Positions 9,626 to 20,112 of a DNA stretch of 64,000 nucleotides are shown here, in pieces (the stretch's first letter is position 1; each line of letters starts with the position of its first letter). Position numbers and translations under genes: made by a program. The notes under the pieces were generated by a model. It did no database searches and was not told where the DNA came from. It saw only the letters and a program-made list of their open reading frames with translations. This DNA is from Parahaliea aestuarii (lineage in GTDB: Bacteria > Pseudomonadota > Gammaproteobacteria > Pseudomonadales > Halieaceae): positions 248,001 through 312,000 of the forward strand of contig NZ_VRYZ01000004.1 of assembly GCF_008064635.1 (NCBI RefSeq). The letters are read 5' to 3'.

Positions 9626-11341
9626 TCAGCTACCGGCGCTGTTCAGGTAGATGGTCTTGCCGCGAGCGATGGTTTCCAGCACCGGAATATCCTTGATGCT
9701 TGAGGGCTCAGCTTCCAGCGGGTCCTCGCCCAGCACCACCAGGTCGGCCTGCTTGCCAACGGTGAGGGAACCTTTCAAATCCTCTTCGAAGTACTGGTAG
9801 GCGCCGGCCTGGGTCATGGCGTACAGCGCGTCGAAGGGCGACAGGCGTTCATCGGCCCCCAGCGTCACGCCGTGGCGGGTTTCGCGATTCACGGCAATCC
9901 ACATCAGCCGCATCATGTCCGGGGGCACAACCGGTGTGTCATTGTGGATGGTGAAGTGTACCCCTTTCTCCAGCGCCGATTTGGCGGGGCTGATATGGAA
10001 GGCGCGCTCGTCGCCGAAGCTCTCCCGGTGCCAGTCACCCCAGAAGAAGGAGTGTGCAGAGTAAAAAGAGGGCACCATGTCCAACTCTTTGGCGCGATCC
10101 ACCTGGTCCGGGCGCATCACCTGGGCGTGGATAATTACCGAGCGATGGTCCGGCAGGGTCTCTCCCTCGAAGGCCTCCTCGACCGCATTCATCGCAAGGT
10201 CGATGGCGGCGTCACCGTTGCCGTGCATGTAGATGGGGATGCCCAGATGCAGCAGTTCGTCCGCCTGGGTTTTGAAATCCACTGGCTTCACTGTGGGATA
10301 GGCGGTGTAGGGACCTTCGACGCCTTCCGGGTTTTCGTCGTAGGGCTCCGTGGTCCAGGCAGTGCGCCCCTGGGGCGAGCCATCCAGCACGAACTTCACG
10401 CCGCCAATCCGCACGCCGCCCTGGTAGCCCTCGGCCTTGAGTCTGGCCACTTCTGCAACGTCCAGATCGCGGGCCACCGGTACCATGACAATATCGGCTT
10501 CGATGTCGCCGTTTGCCGCCATTTCCCGCAGTACTGCCACATCACCCATATTGGAGGCGCCGTCCTGGATGGTGGTGATACCGAAACTGGCGAAGTAGTC
10601 GATGGCTTTCAGCATCTGCCCTTTGAACTTCTCCGTATCGCCACTGCTGGCCAGGAACTGGGGCATCATCAGGGTATGGGTGGCGGCCTCTTCCACCACG
10701 CCGTTGGGAATATTGGTGCCTGCAATGCGCCGGAAAACGCCGCCCTGGGGGTCCGGTGTGTTCTCGTCGATACCGGCAGCTTCAAGCGCCGCGGAATTGG
10801 CGGTGCCAAGATGTCCTGAGACGTGCATCATGTAGATCGGTACGTCGGTGGAGACCTTGTCCAGGTCCGCCCGTGTGGGATGGCGCTTTTCCGCCAGCAG
10901 GGAGTCGTCATAGCCGTAGGCCATCAGCCACTGCCCTTCCGCCGGCGGATTACTGGCCAGGCGGTCGCGCAGCAATTGCTGGATATCCTGGATATTCTCC
11001 ACCGGCCCCACTGGTGGCGAAGAGGCGTTCACGTAGTCGATGAGGCGCGCCTGCATGGTGACGTGGCCGTGGCTGTCGATCAGGCCGGGAATCAGCGCCC
11101 TGTCGCCAAGTTCCACTATCTTCGTCTGCTCGCCGAGCAGTTCAGCCGCCGCACTGCGATCACCAACGTAGACGATCTTGTCGCCGCGAATCGCCACCGC
11201 CTCGGCTGCGGGCTGGTCGGGGTCCATGGTGATGATGTGATCGCCGTAGAAAATCCGGTCGGCCGGCAAAGCCGCCAGCGCCGGGATCGAGGACAATGCG
11301 GTGAGTGTTGCCAAACCCAATGGCGCTAGTGTTCGCTTCAT
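9626..11341 (-). CDS. exported amidohydrolase, YtcJ-like
   Basis: 571 residues from the ATG at 11341 (MKRTLAPLG...), where a cleavable signal peptide ending IPALAA is seen. It is an amidohydrolase-superfamily protein of the YtcJ/exoenzyme-regulatory type: GLIDSHGHV near residue 80 supplies the first metal-binding histidine, and the C-terminal block GKQADLVVLGEDP is the typical return of the strand-rich domain. The members hydrolyse C-N or C-O bonds of varied substrates. Placement with the oxygenases suggests a part in the same catabolic region, but there is no direct evidence of substrate. Confidence 0.8.
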   Translation of the reverse strand: MKRTLAPLGLATLTALSSIPALAALPADRIFYGDHIITMDPDQPAAEAVAIRGDKIVYVGDRSAAAELLGEQTKIVELGDRALIPGLIDSHGHVTMQARLIDYVNASSPPVGPVENIQDIQQLLRDRLASNPPAEGQWLMAYGYDDSLLAEKRHPTRADLDKVSTDVPIYMMHVSGHLGTANSAALEAAGIDENTPDPQGGVFRRIAGTNIPNGVVEEAATHTLMMPQFLASSGDTEKFKGQMLKAIDYFASFGITTIQDGASNMGDVAVLREMAANGDIEADIVMVPVARDLDVAEVARLKAEGYQGGVRIGGVKFVLDGSPQGRTAWTTEPYDENPEGVEGPYTAYPTVKPVDFKTQADELLHLGIPIYMHGNGDAAIDLAMNAVEEAFEGETLPDHRSVIIHAQVMRPDQVDRAKELDMVPSFYSAHSFFWGDWHRESFGDERAFHISPAKSALEKGVHFTIHNDTPVVPPDMMRLMWIAVNRETRHGVTLGADERLSPFDALYAMTQAGAYQYFEEDLKGSLTVGKQADLVVLGEDPLEAEPSSIKDIPVLETIARGKTIYLNSAGS

Positions 11342-11536
11342 GCAGACTCCCTGGACATTTGTTTTCCGAATCGTCGCACCGGCACGAGACCGGACGCTAT
11401 GAAAGATCGCGTTGCCAGCCCCATGAGAAAGATTTTCAGCGAGGAGGTACAGGACCAGAAGCCGACAGGTCATGGGGCCAGCAAAATCCGGCACTGATTA
11501 GTTGGCGAAATCGCACTGCAATGGTGCGTTAGCGCT

Positions 11537-12676
11537 TCAACGCCGGAAGTGTGCGAGCAATTCTACATGGGGCGTCTGCGGGAACAGGTCCAGTGGCTGC
11601 ACCGTCAATGCCTGGAAGCCTGCGGTGAGGATTATCCGGCTGTCGCGGCAGAAAGTGGCCAGGTCGCAGGATATGTAAAGCACGTCGCTCAGGCGGTTGC
11701 GGGTGTCGAACAGCTCCTGCGCAGCCTGCAGTCCGTCGCGCGGCGGATCCAGCACCAGTACGCGGGCCTCGCGATGCGCCCGTAACAGCCGGGGATAGGC
11801 GCCGCCCTGGTAAAGGTTATGGGTTTGCACGCGCACCCCCGGCAGGGCCAGGGCCGCCAGGGCACGGGTGGCCTCCTCCACCGCCTCCACCGCGACGATG
11901 TCGGCAAAGCCCGCCCGGGACAGCACGCGGGTAAAGTTGCCGGAGCCGGCAAACAGTTCCAGCACCTGGGCGTCGCGCGGCAGGGGGTCGAGCCGCTGGG
12001 CCAGCCACTGCTGCATGTACAGGTTCTGATCGTCGTTGCCCTGGCGGAAGGGCAGGCGCTGGCTCACACTACTGCCGAGTTCGGCGTCGATATCGATGGT
12101 CGTCCAGTGACCGCGCTTGCGCGGGCGCCATTGCCGGTTCGGCAACTGATCGCGCAACCCTGCCAGGTGGGTTGCCGCAGCGGGGTTCAACACAGGGCAG
12201 TGGGGCACATCCACCAGTTCACGCCCCCCGGCGGACAGAAAGCCCAGGCGCTGGCCATCGCTGCGCAGTTGGGCGCGATTGCGATAGCCCAGTTCCTTCG
12301 GGCTGGGCACAAGCGGAAGCATCTGCTCCGGCGGGATGCCCAGGCGCCCCAGCTCGCCCTCGACCCGGCGCTGCTTGGCCTCACACTGGGCAGCATAAGT
12401 GCTGAACTGCCAGGGACAGCCGCCGCAATCGTCCCGGCCCTGGCCGTGGAGTTTGCAGGGCGCTGTACGACGTTGCGGTGAAGGGCTGTCAATCTTTACC
12501 AGTTCGCTCCGGGCAAAGCGGCTTTTCACTTCCGTCACGCGCACGGTAACCGCCTCGCCCGGCCAGGCGCCGGGCACAAAGACCACCCGGCCGCTGTCGT
12601 GTTCGAGCACGCCGTGGCCGCTGGAGCTTAGATCGCGGACTGTCGCGGAAAAGATAGTGCCTTTGTTCAAGGCCAT
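11537..12676 (-). CDS. rlmD: 23S rRNA (uracil-5)-methyltransferase of the RlmD/RumA family
   Basis: 379 residues starting at MALNKGTIFS (ATG 12676). A TRAM-type beta-barrel leads, followed by an iron-sulfur cysteine set (C in APCKLHG, then CGGC, then a later C in VPHCPVLN) as in RlmD. The methyltransferase part has FAGSGNFT, LDPPRDG and SCDLATFCRD, the last carrying the catalytic cysteine. It is shorter than E. coli RlmD (about 430) but complete in motifs. It is the last gene of a tight yeeN-like, ychJ, rlmD string with gaps of about 12 bases. RlmC or TrmA activity cannot be excluded. Confidence 0.85.
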   Translation of the reverse strand: MALNKGTIFSATVRDLSSSGHGVLEHDSGRVVFVPGAWPGEAVTVRVTEVKSRFARSELVKIDSPSPQRRTAPCKLHGQGRDDCGGCPWQFSTYAAQCEAKQRRVEGELGRLGIPPEQMLPLVPSPKELGYRNRAQLRSDGQRLGFLSAGGRELVDVPHCPVLNPAAATHLAGLRDQLPNRQWRPRKRGHWTTIDIDAELGSSVSQRLPFRQGNDDQNLYMQQWLAQRLDPLPRDAQVLELFAGSGNFTRVLSRAGFADIVAVEAVEEATRALAALALPGVRVQTHNLYQGGAYPRLLRAHREARVLVLDPPRDGLQAAQELFDTRNRLSDVLYISCDLATFCRDSRIILTAGFQALTVQPLDLFPQTPHVELLAHFRR

Positions 12677-12689
12677 AGGTCTGGGCGCC

Positions 12690-13091
12690 TCAGCGGTGGT
12701 CGCCGTCCCGGTAGTACCAGCGACCGGCAATTTTTTCGAAGCGGCTCAGTTCCTGCAGCCGGTGGCCGCGCCCCGCTTCCTTGAACCGGGCGACAAACTC
12801 GACGCTTCCGAAGTCATCGTTCTCGCCGCCGGCCTCGGTGCCCACGATACGCAGGCCGATCCAGCGCTGCGCGGCATCCAGCTTCACCCGGGAGGGGCGG
12901 GTCGCCGGGTGCCAGGTCGACAGCAGATAATCGGCTACGCCGCGGGCAAAAGCGGTGTAGCGTGAGCGCATCAATTGTTCGGCGGTGGCGGCGGTCTCAC
13001 CGCCCGCCAGGTAGCGGCCGCAGCACGCAAGGTAGTCACTGCCGCTGCCACAGGGGCAGGCCGTATCCTCGTCAGTAGAGTCGGGCGCCAT
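12690..13091 (-). CDS. ychJ: YchJ family SEC-C motif protein (UPF0225)
   Basis: 133 residues. The N-terminal SEC-C zinc motif CPCGSGSDYLACC is followed by the YchJ core (LMRSRYTAFARG, then a W-containing NTF2-like half). Length is close to the usual 120-160. It lies 13 bases before rlmD. The role in the cell is unknown. Confidence 0.85.
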   Translation of the reverse strand: MAPDSTDEDTACPCGSGSDYLACCGRYLAGGETAATAEQLMRSRYTAFARGVADYLLSTWHPATRPSRVKLDAAQRWIGLRIVGTEAGGENDDFGSVEFVARFKEAGRGHRLQELSRFEKIAGRWYYRDGDHR

Positions 13092-13103
13092 CAGCGGGGA
13101 TCA

Positions 13104-13817
13104 CTAACCGACGTTGTGGTAGACCTTCTGCACATCCTCGACGTCGTTGAGCATATCCAGAAACTTCTCGAACATGGCCTCGTCATCGGCGGGAATCGGC
13201 GCGGTCTCTTTCGGTACGAACTGAATTTCCTCCACTTCGAACTCGATCTCGCCAAAGGCCTCATTCAGTGCGGTGCGCGCCTTTGCGAATTCGGTGGGTG
13301 GTGTAAATACGGTGATCTTGCCGTCTTCACATTCGATATCCTCGACCTCCACGTCGGCCAGCATCAATGCTTCCAGCACGGCTTCCTCGTCGTCTCCGGC
13401 AAACAGGAAAATCGCGCTGTGGTCAAAGGAGTGACTGACACTGCCGGGCGTGCCCAGCTTGCTCTTGGTCTTGGTGAAGCACACCCGCACATCACCGATG
13501 GTGCGATTTGGGTTATCGGTCAGACAGTCCACAATCACCATGCAACCGCCGGGGCCAAAGCCCTCGTAGCGAGCGACGGCAAAATCCTCCCCGGCGCCGC
13601 CCTTGGCCTTGTCGATCGCCTTGTCGATCACATGGGCCGGCACCTGGTCGCGCTTGGCACGGTCAATGGCGCTGCGCAGGGCCAGGTTGCCAGCGGGGTC
13701 AATCCCCCCCTGCTTCGCGGTCACGTAGATCACGCGCGCGTGCTTACTGTAGACCCGGGCCTTCTGGTCCGAGGTCTTGGCCATTGATTCTTTGCGGTTC
13801 TGGTAGGCTCTACCCAT
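13104..13817 (-). CDS. YebC/PmpR-family protein, YeeN-like
   Basis: 237 residues beginning [19 protein letters not shown], typical of YebC-family proteins that act as transcriptional regulators or, in recent work on the family, translation factors relieving ribosome stalling. Core motif [19 protein letters not shown] and the terminal DVQKVYHNV agree with the YeeN branch. It precedes ychJ by 12 bases and is probably the first gene of the operon with ychJ and rlmD. Confidence 0.9.
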   Translation of the reverse strand: MGRAYQNRKESMAKTSDQKARVYSKHARVIYVTAKQGGIDPAGNLALRSAIDRAKRDQVPAHVIDKAIDKAKGGAGEDFAVARYEGFGPGGCMVIVDCLTDNPNRTIGDVRVCFTKTKSKLGTPGSVSHSFDHSAIFLFAGDDEEAVLEALMLADVEVEDIECEDGKITVFTPPTEFAKARTALNEAFGEIEFEVEEIQFVPKETAPIPADDEAMFEKFLDMLNDVEDVQKVYHNVG

Positions 13818-13991
13818 GGGTTTCGATCCGTAAAAGCGCGGATTTTACCTCAAAACGACCGCTCCGCCAGCACCCCTGGCCTCCTGCAGCCGCGTCCCGC
13901 TGCGGGCATACCCGGAACTGGCCCGCAGCGAGCCAAACAATCCACCAGTGGGTATACTCTTGCGCTCTGGACAGGGAAGTACCGTCACACC

Positions 13992-14906
13992 ATGCCAATG
14001 AAGCGAAAGCTATCCATCACCCTGCTCGCCACAGTGCTGCTGAGCGGCTGCGACGCCCTCGGCGCCTTCAATTTTCTGCAGGCCGGCCGCATCGCGCCGG
14101 CCTTTGACGATGTGGCCTACGGCGATCACCCCCGCCAGCGCCTGGATATCTATCTGCCCGCAAACGCAGGCCCGGCCCCGCTGCTGGTGTTCTTCTACGG
14201 CGGCGCCTGGGATTCCGGCGAGAAGTCGAAATACGCCTTTGTCGCCCGCCGTTTTACCGCCATGGGCTATGCCGTGGCAATCCCCGACTACCGCCTGGTG
14301 CCGGAAGTCCACTTTCCCGCCTTTCTTGAAGACTCCGCGGCCGCCCTGGGCAAGTTGCGATCACTGGCGCAATCTCACAGTGACCAGCTCAGCACCGCCC
14401 CGCTGATCCTCGCCGGGCACTCAGCCGGCGCCTACAACGCCATTCAGGTGGTGGCGGGCAGTGACTTCCTCGAAGATGCGGGGCTGGCGCCGCGCGACAT
14501 TGCCGCCATCATCGGGCTGTCCGGTCCCTACGATTTCTACCCCTACAAGGTCGCCTCGTCCCGGGCCGCCTTCGGCGCCACCCCGGCCGCGCTCAGCCAG
14601 CCGGTCAAGCAGGATCTCTCGCGCCTGCCCCCATTGTTGCTGATCACCGGCGACAGCGACGACACCGTAAAGCCGCGCAACTCGATCCGGCTGGCCGAAT
14701 TGGCCCCGGATGCGCGCTTGCAGGTAGTGAAAGGACTCGGGCACGTCGGCACTCTGACCGCACTGGGGCACTACCTTACCTCCAACCCGGACGTCATCGC
14801 TCCGATTGAGGCCTTTTTGCAGGGCCGGGAGCTGCAGCCCCCTGGGCCCGGCACTGGCATCGGCCGCACAGGGGAACCCGGCAGTGCTATTGGTACGCAG
14901 CCGTAA
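13992..14906 (+). CDS. alpha/beta-hydrolase (carboxylesterase) lipoprotein
   Basis: 304 residues. The leader LSITLLATVLLSGC is a clear lipoprotein signal with lipobox LSGC, so the enzyme is predicted on a membrane facing the periplasm. The oxyanion-hole region reads YGGAW in place of the common HGGxW, the nucleophile elbow is GHSAG, and a C-terminal acid and histidine are expected in GDSDDTVKPRN and KGLGHVGT. This is the hormone-sensitive-lipase/BD-FAE-like fold. Start may be 13992 or 13998. It is convergent with the DUF2149 gene, 18 bases away, and shows no link to either side. Confidence 0.8.
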   Translation: MPMKRKLSITLLATVLLSGCDALGAFNFLQAGRIAPAFDDVAYGDHPRQRLDIYLPANAGPAPLLVFFYGGAWDSGEKSKYAFVARRFTAMGYAVAIPDYRLVPEVHFPAFLEDSAAALGKLRSLAQSHSDQLSTAPLILAGHSAGAYNAIQVVAGSDFLEDAGLAPRDIAAIIGLSGPYDFYPYKVASSRAAFGATPAALSQPVKQDLSRLPPLLLITGDSDDTVKPRNSIRLAELAPDARLQVVKGLGHVGTLTALGHYLTSNPDVIAPIEAFLQGRELQPPGPGTGIGRTGEPGSAIGTQP

Positions 14907-14924
14907 GGCTGGCGGTACCTGCGG

Positions 14925-15251
14925 CTAGCCGGCGTTACCCTTGATCAGAATCAACTTGCCGGTCTGGGGATCGCGGTAGACCCGCCCCAGTGACTCCATC
15001 CCCTCGGCACCACTCTCGATCTGCTCCCTGAGCGACCCCGGCGGCTCTGCCAACTCCTGCCCCTGGCGAATATCCACCGCCTCCTGCAACCGGAAGTGCT
15101 GGCGCAATTCCTGGCTCTGGGCGATCAGGGCAACCAGCAGCCCGAGGGCGAACACCAGCATCACGTCCATGATGTTGGCGAAACCCGCCAGCGGATCAGT
15201 GTCCGCTTCGCTGAATTGGCCCTGCTGCCAGGGCGGACGTTTAAACGCCAT
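14925..15251 (-). CDS. DUF2149 protein, ExbD/TolR-like single-pass subunit
   Basis: 108 residues starting at the ATG at 15251, which overlaps the preceding channel gene by 11 bases. A short cytoplasmic N-terminus with DTDPLAG is followed by one membrane helix [19 protein letters not shown] that carries a lone aspartate, then a periplasmic tail. An aspartate in the single helix is the proton-carrying feature of ExbD/TolR/MotB. The family is formally of unknown function. Its position after an ExbB-like gene supports a two-subunit proton motor with a CobN-like partner. This reading is my inference. Confidence 0.7.
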   Translation of the reverse strand: MAFKRPPWQQGQFSEADTDPLAGFANIMDVMLVFALGLLVALIAQSQELRQHFRLQEAVDIRQGQELAEPPGSLREQIESGAEGMESLGRVYRDPQTGKLILIKGNAG

Positions 15252-15693
15252 CGGCAATGACCGTCATCGCGCGCCAGGTTTCCTCGTACCAGCGACGCCG
15301 CACACGCCCGATAAGATAGGCGAGCAGGCCAACCAGCAGGCCGATCACCGTGGTATCAAAGGCCACAGTAAGGGCGGTGGCGAGAATGTCGAGATTGCCG
15401 GAGCCGAGGGCCGACAGGCCCGGGCCCAGCGGAATCAATGTGCCCATCAGGCCCAGGATGGGACCGCTGCGTGCCAGCAGGTCCGCCCGCTCCAGGCGGC
15501 GCTGGGCGTAGCCCTCAAAGTGCGCAACCTCTCCCCGCCGCAACCTCGCCAGTGTCAGGCTGCGCTCGGCGAGGGCCGTACCCAGCTCCCACAGCGTGAG
15601 CAACAGCGCCAGGCCGAGCGCGGCAATCACCGGGTAAAGCAGCCAGCCGACCACCTGGTGCAGTATACCCAGGGTAAAACCGTGAATGATCAT
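15241..15693 (-). CDS. MotA/TolQ/ExbB proton channel family protein
   Basis: 150 residues, much shorter than E. coli ExbB (244). Three hydrophobic segments are seen; the second and third carry [12 protein letters not shown] and [14 protein letters not shown], which match the conserved Gly/Thr pore residues of ExbB/TolQ. Its ATG overlaps the cobN-like stop codon (ATGA), a sign of translational coupling. With the DUF2149 protein it would form a proton-driven inner-membrane complex that energises a periplasmic partner. Confidence 0.85.
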   Translation of the reverse strand: MIIHGFTLGILHQVVGWLLYPVIAALGLALLLTLWELGTALAERSLTLARLRRGEVAHFEGYAQRRLERADLLARSGPILGLMGTLIPLGPGLSALGSGNLDILATALTVAFDTTVIGLLVGLLAYLIGRVRRRWYEETWRAMTVIADGV

Positions 15694-18600
15694 GCCGATC
15701 CTCCTTGCGAATGACCCGGCGCCGGGCGGGCGTGGCGCAGGCCGCGGTAGAAGCCCGCGGCGATCACCAGCAACAGCGCCGCCAGCAGCAGCCAGCGCCA
15801 GGGGGGCGTCTCGCCTGCCTCAGCGGATTCACTCTGCGTTGCAACGGCTGGTGCCTGTTCGCCGGGCTGCTCCACCTCCTGCAGCTCAACCTCTGTCAAT
15901 CGATGAATTTCCTGCGCCGCTTCCGGCTCGGCCTTCGCTCGCTCGATGACCTGTTCCAGCGCCTGCCAATCGTCCGTGTTCAAGTGCTGCTGCAACCAGG
16001 GCAGCATGGGGTGGTCCGGCGTGGTGTGGCCGCTGCCCGGCAGGCCGTTGGCACTGACCAGTTTGGCGAACTCCGCGGCCAGCTGTTCGGTTGTAGCCTC
16101 ATCCGCGTGCCAGAAGTCCTTGTGAATCGCCACCAGCATGATCGCCAGCATGTTGCTCTTCACATGCACGTTGTGACCCGCCTCCAGGAAGGTATCGAGC
16201 TGCAGGTCGTAGCGATCGTCGACATACACGTCCTTCACCTCCTGCCAGGCCCAGTCGCCCACCAGGGTCGGGTTGGTCACTTGCCAGCCCCACAGGTACT
16301 CCAGGAACTCGCTGCCCATGGTGCGCGCACCGGCGTAACCGTGCTCCATCAGCCCCTGCAGCCACTCGGGGTTGAGGAAACGGCCGCGCAGTTCCTGGCG
16401 CAGTGCTACCGCCAGCGGCTCGGTGTACACCCGCTCCGGGTTGGCGTGGTTGAGTACAAAATTGTTCGGCGCGGTCCCGCTCAGGGTTTCCACCGCCAGG
16501 CTGAGGCCGCCGAGGTAATCGAAGGCGTCGTTGTTGTCGATCAGTCCGTAGAGATTGCTGGAGCGGCCGAACCAGGTATTTTCGACATCCACCAGGACAC
16601 TGCGGAACGCGTCCGCCACCGGCGCGCCGAAGGCGCCACTGCCCTCCCCGCCGCGGCCATAGCTGTGACCCAGGCGACGCAAATAGACCTCCGCCAGCTG
16701 CGCCCGCTGCTGCCAGGCGCCGGAGCGCTCCACCAGACGATTGACTCCGGCGCCGTAACTGCCGGGCGCATCGCCGAACACGCGCAGGCTGGCCAGCGCG
16801 CCGGCCTCCGCTTCCGAGTGGCCGGCCGCAAGCAGGGCGCGGGCCTGCTTCACCCAGTGGGCAGCCACCTGGTTCTGTTTCAGGCTCTCGCTGCCGCCCA
16901 TCGCGGCGCCGCTGCCCTGCTCGCTTTGCAATGGCTGTAGCGCCTGGGCCAGGGCCAGCGTCAGGGCAGGATAATCCTTGCGGATCGTGTCGGCGCTGGC
17001 ATCCAGGGCCATCAGCACCGCTTCATCCAGCAGCGCCATCTGCAGGCTGTAGAGGTCACGGAACAGGCCGGAAGTGGTGAACACCATGTCGCGACGCACT
17101 TCGCCCGCGGCGAGCTCGCGACGCTTCAGCCCCTTCACCAGTCCGCGACTGTTCCACACCGGCTCGAGGCCCAGCATGTCGAGACCAAAAGCAATCATCA
17201 CGCCCTCGTCGCGCACCACGTCGGAGGCCCACAGTACCAGCGCCTCGCGCTTGCCCGGGTTCATCGCCGTACTGGAGCGCGCATTGGCTGCCATCTCACG
17301 TCCCAGTTCCCAGGCCACCGGGCTCGGAATCAGGCTGTTATCCAGGGCGTAGAAGTTGCGCCCGGTGGGCAGGCTGTCGGGGCTGCGGATGGGATCATTG
17401 CCCGGCCCGGGGGCGATGAAGCCGCCGTCGAGACCGCGCAGCAAGGCATCCATCTCCGCATCCGGCGAGGCCAGCAGCAATTGTTGCCAGGCCCTGCGCT
17501 CCTTGTCGCTTGCCGGTGCCATGGAATCCAGCATCATGTTCACGGCTTCGCCACTCCAGTCGCGGCCGAGTACATGCAAGCCAAGTGGCATGAAGCGCTC
17601 CTGCAGATCGGTGAGGTAGTGACCCACCTCGTGCACCAGCATGTCGTCGTCCACTTCATCGAAGCTGATGCCCATCACCGCCAGTTCGGCCGACATGGCC
17701 TCCGCCAGTTCGTCCCGCAGCTCCAGGGCATCCACCTTGTCGCGGATCTGCGTTACCAGGCGCTTTTCCAGCGCGACGTTGTCGGTGCCGTGGCTGGCCT
17801 CGAAGCTCTCGATCAACTGGCGCAATTGCAGCAAATCGTCGTACAGGGGGGTGTGTTCCAGCGGCGGCGTGAGATGGTCCACCATCACCGCCAGGCCGCG
17901 ACGCTTGGCCTGGATGCCCTCGCCGACGCCGTCGACGATATAGGGGTAAATGCCCGGCACATCGCTGGCGATGATGCGCGAGTAATCGTCTTCCGCCAGC
18001 CCCACCGAGCGCCGCGGCAGGAATTCGTAGGTAGAGTGGCGGCCGAGGTGGACGAAAGCGCCTGCCCGGAAAACATCCCGCAGGTAGTGGTAAAAGGCGA
18101 GGTACTGATGGGGAGGCGGAAATGCCAGGTTGGCGTGCAGCAGTTCCTCGTTGATCTCCCAGCCTCGGGGCGGCTGCGGGCCGATGAAAATATTGCCGAA
18201 GCGGATACCGGGCAGCAACAACTCCCCCTCGTAGGTCATTACCCTGCCCGGCGCTTCGCCCCAGCCGCCGAGGCCCTCGATACCGGTTTGCTGCAATGCA
18301 TTGATCAGGGTCAGCGCCTCGTCCCAGCAGGGTTCGGCGCGCTTTTCTATGGTCCGGTCATAGCAGTGCTCGAGCTGGCCCAGCAGGGCCAGCGCCCGGT
18401 CGCGGGCCGGATGCTCGACCCCCTCCAGCAGGTGGTGCATTTCCTCCACGGTGTGGTGGAGAGCTTCCTCCGCCAGTGCCGGCTCGCCGGCCGCCACCGC
18501 GGCACGCAGCTGTTCATGCAGCAGGCCGAAGGGGCCGCTGACCATTTCCCGCTGGATACTGGCGGGCAGCCCGCTGAACCACTGGCGGTAAACGTCGGCG

Positions 18601-20087
18601 GACATGTGTGTGACTAGCGGGCTCATGCGCTGCAGCGCGGCAGGGTCGTTGGGCAGGTTGACGCCGCGCTCCTGCATCAGATCCAGCAGTGCCTCCTGCG
18701 ATGGCGGCAGTTCTCCAGTGTTGTAACCCTCCGCCTTCAGGCGATTGAGCATCTGCCACAGGGAAGCCGGCACATCGAGGTTGTCGGCGCCGATATTGTG
18801 GCGCCCGGGTGGATGGTTGTAATAGACAATGGCAACGCGCTTGTCATTATTCGCTACCGCTTGCAAGCGCTGCCAGCGAGACACTCGTGACAGCAGAGTT
18901 GTCATACCCTCGGCAACCCCGGTTATTGGCTGGATGCGTATGCCGGTCATCGGATCGTCGGTTACTTCCCCCGCCGCGGCAATCACCAGTGGCTGGCTGG
19001 CACCCTGCAGTTCCGGCATGGCCACCTGGTAATACACCTTGTCGTGGGCGAGGCCGTCTGCGGAGAGCTGGCGCTCCAGCGGTGTGCGGTCGCGCAGCTT
19101 GATCGCCTTGATGACCGGCACATTCAGGGATTCAAAGGCGTCGGCCACTTGCTCCCTACCCTCGCCGCCGCCGATCACAAAGTCCTGCAGCATCACTATC
19201 GCGCTGAGCTGCCGGGCCACAGGCTTGAGCGTCTCGACGGCGGCAACGCCCGCTTCACCCCAGTAGGCGAGGCCGATCAGGCATTGCTGCTGGAAGGCCT
19301 CTTCTGCCTGCCTGCAAAGTTCACGCAACAAAGCGTTGTCCGCAGGGCGGTCGCCGCCGGCATGATCCAGTACCACCAGCAGCGGCTTGTCTTCGACAAG
19401 CGCGGGCAATGCAGTGCTGAATGCATCGCGATACTGCCAGCGCAGGCGCGGCACCGGTGTCGCTGGCGGCGCGGCAATATCTGCACCGAGAAAATTGAAG
19501 CCCCAGGCAAACAGGCTCGCGATATTGGCGCTGCCGCCGGCCTGCCAGTAACGGCGGGCGCCGAGCCATTCCGCCTGGGCGGGATAGCGCTGTTGTAACT
19601 GCACCAGTTTGGCATTGAAATCGCCGCTGTGGGCCATGCCGGCGAGTTCGCGCAGCAGTTCATCGCTGTCGAAAACCGGCGCCAGTGTCACCTGGCTAAG
19701 GCGAATCAGCCGGTGATCACTGTTGAAAATCAGGCGCGGCGTTGTGCTGGCCGCAAAGCGGGGCGTGAGCTCCGCCACGCTGGCGCCAAACAGCCCCGCC
19801 CCTAACACCAGGTCACTGGCGTCGATCAGCGCCTGCTGCTGGCGCGGTGTCATCTCCCACAACTGCACATCGCTACGCGCCACGATGCGATAGCCAGCGT
19901 GCTGTGCATTGAACTGCCGCGCCGCTTCCGCGATGGTTTCGGCATTGCGCTGGGACGTAAGCATCAACAGTTGCAGGGCATCGTCACCTCGCTCCCCCGC
20001 GCCCGATGACACTAGCGGCAGCAACAGCAACAGACAGAAGCCCGCCAGTGACAGCAGGAAGTTGGGAGTGCGTCGTGTCAGGGCCAT
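15690..20087 (-). CDS. CobN-like chelatase large subunit, exported and membrane-anchored
   Basis: 1465 residues from the ATG at 20087, preceded by GCAGGAGAGG. Family blocks include [54 protein letters not shown] and [17 protein letters not shown], all CobN/BchH-type. Unlike cytoplasmic CobN it has a signal sequence ([21 protein letters not shown]) and a C-terminal helix ([20 protein letters not shown]), so the bulk should be periplasmic. The usual HG(T/N)LEWLPGK block is altered to [10 protein letters not shown]. No ChlI/ChlD ATPase partner lies in the window. The exported form with ExbB and DUF2149 resembles HmuS of Bacteroidetes haem operons. Metal insertion into or removal from a corrinoid or haem-like ring is the likely chemistry, but which is unproven. 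Confidence 0.85.
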   Translation of the reverse strand: MALTRRTPNFLLSLAGFCLLLLLPLVSSGAGERGDDALQLLMLTSQRNAETIAEAARQFNAQHAGYRIVARSDVQLWEMTPRQQQALIDASDLVLGAGLFGASVAELTPRFAASTTPRLIFNSDHRLIRLSQVTLAPVFDSDELLRELAGMAHSGDFNAKLVQLQQRYPAQAEWLGARRYWQAGGSANIASLFAWGFNFLGADIAAPPATPVPRLRWQYRDAFSTALPALVEDKPLLVVLDHAGGDRPADNALLRELCRQAEEAFQQQCLIGLAYWGEAGVAAVETLKPVARQLSAIVMLQDFVIGGGEGREQVADAFESLNVPVIKAIKLRDRTPLERQLSADGLAHDKVYYQVAMPELQGASQPLVIAAAGEVTDDPMTGIRIQPITGVAEGMTTLLSRVSRWQRLQAVANNDKRVAIVYYNHPPGRHNIGADNLDVPASLWQMLNRLKAEGYNTGELPPSQEALLDLMQERGVNLPNDPAALQRMSPLVTHMSADVYRQWFSGLPASIQREMVSGPFGLLHEQLRAAVAAGEPALAEEALHHTVEEMHHLLEGVEHPARDRALALLGQLEHCYDRTIEKRAEPCWDEALTLINALQQTGIEGLGGWGEAPGRVMTYEGELLLPGIRFGNIFIGPQPPRGWEINEELLHANLAFPPPHQYLAFYHYLRDVFRAGAFVHLGRHSTYEFLPRRSVGLAEDDYSRIIASDVPGIYPYIVDGVGEGIQAKRRGLAVMVDHLTPPLEHTPLYDDLLQLRQLIESFEASHGTDNVALEKRLVTQIRDKVDALELRDELAEAMSAELAVMGISFDEVDDDMLVHEVGHYLTDLQERFMPLGLHVLGRDWSGEAVNMMLDSMAPASDKERRAWQQLLLASPDAEMDALLRGLDGGFIAPGPGNDPIRSPDSLPTGRNFYALDNSLIPSPVAWELGREMAANARSSTAMNPGKREALVLWASDVVRDEGVMIAFGLDMLGLEPVWNSRGLVKGLKRRELAAGEVRRDMVFTTSGLFRDLYSLQMALLDEAVLMALDASADTIRKDYPALTLALAQALQPLQSEQGSGAAMGGSESLKQNQVAAHWVKQARALLAAGHSEAEAGALASLRVFGDAPGSYGAGVNRLVERSGAWQQRAQLAEVYLRRLGHSYGRGGEGSGAFGAPVADAFRSVLVDVENTWFGRSSNLYGLIDNNDAFDYLGGLSLAVETLSGTAPNNFVLNHANPERVYTEPLAVALRQELRGRFLNPEWLQGLMEHGYAGARTMGSEFLEYLWGWQVTNPTLVGDWAWQEVKDVYVDDRYDLQLDTFLEAGHNVHVKSNMLAIMLVAIHKDFWHADEATTEQLAAEFAKLVSANGLPGSGHTTPDHPMLPWLQQHLNTDDWQALEQVIERAKAEPEAAQEIHRLTEVELQEVEQPGEQAPAVATQSESAEAGETPPWRWLLLAALLLVIAAGFYRGLRHARPAPGHSQGGSA

Positions 20088-20112
20088 AAATGCCTCTCCT
20101 GCAGAGCGTGTA

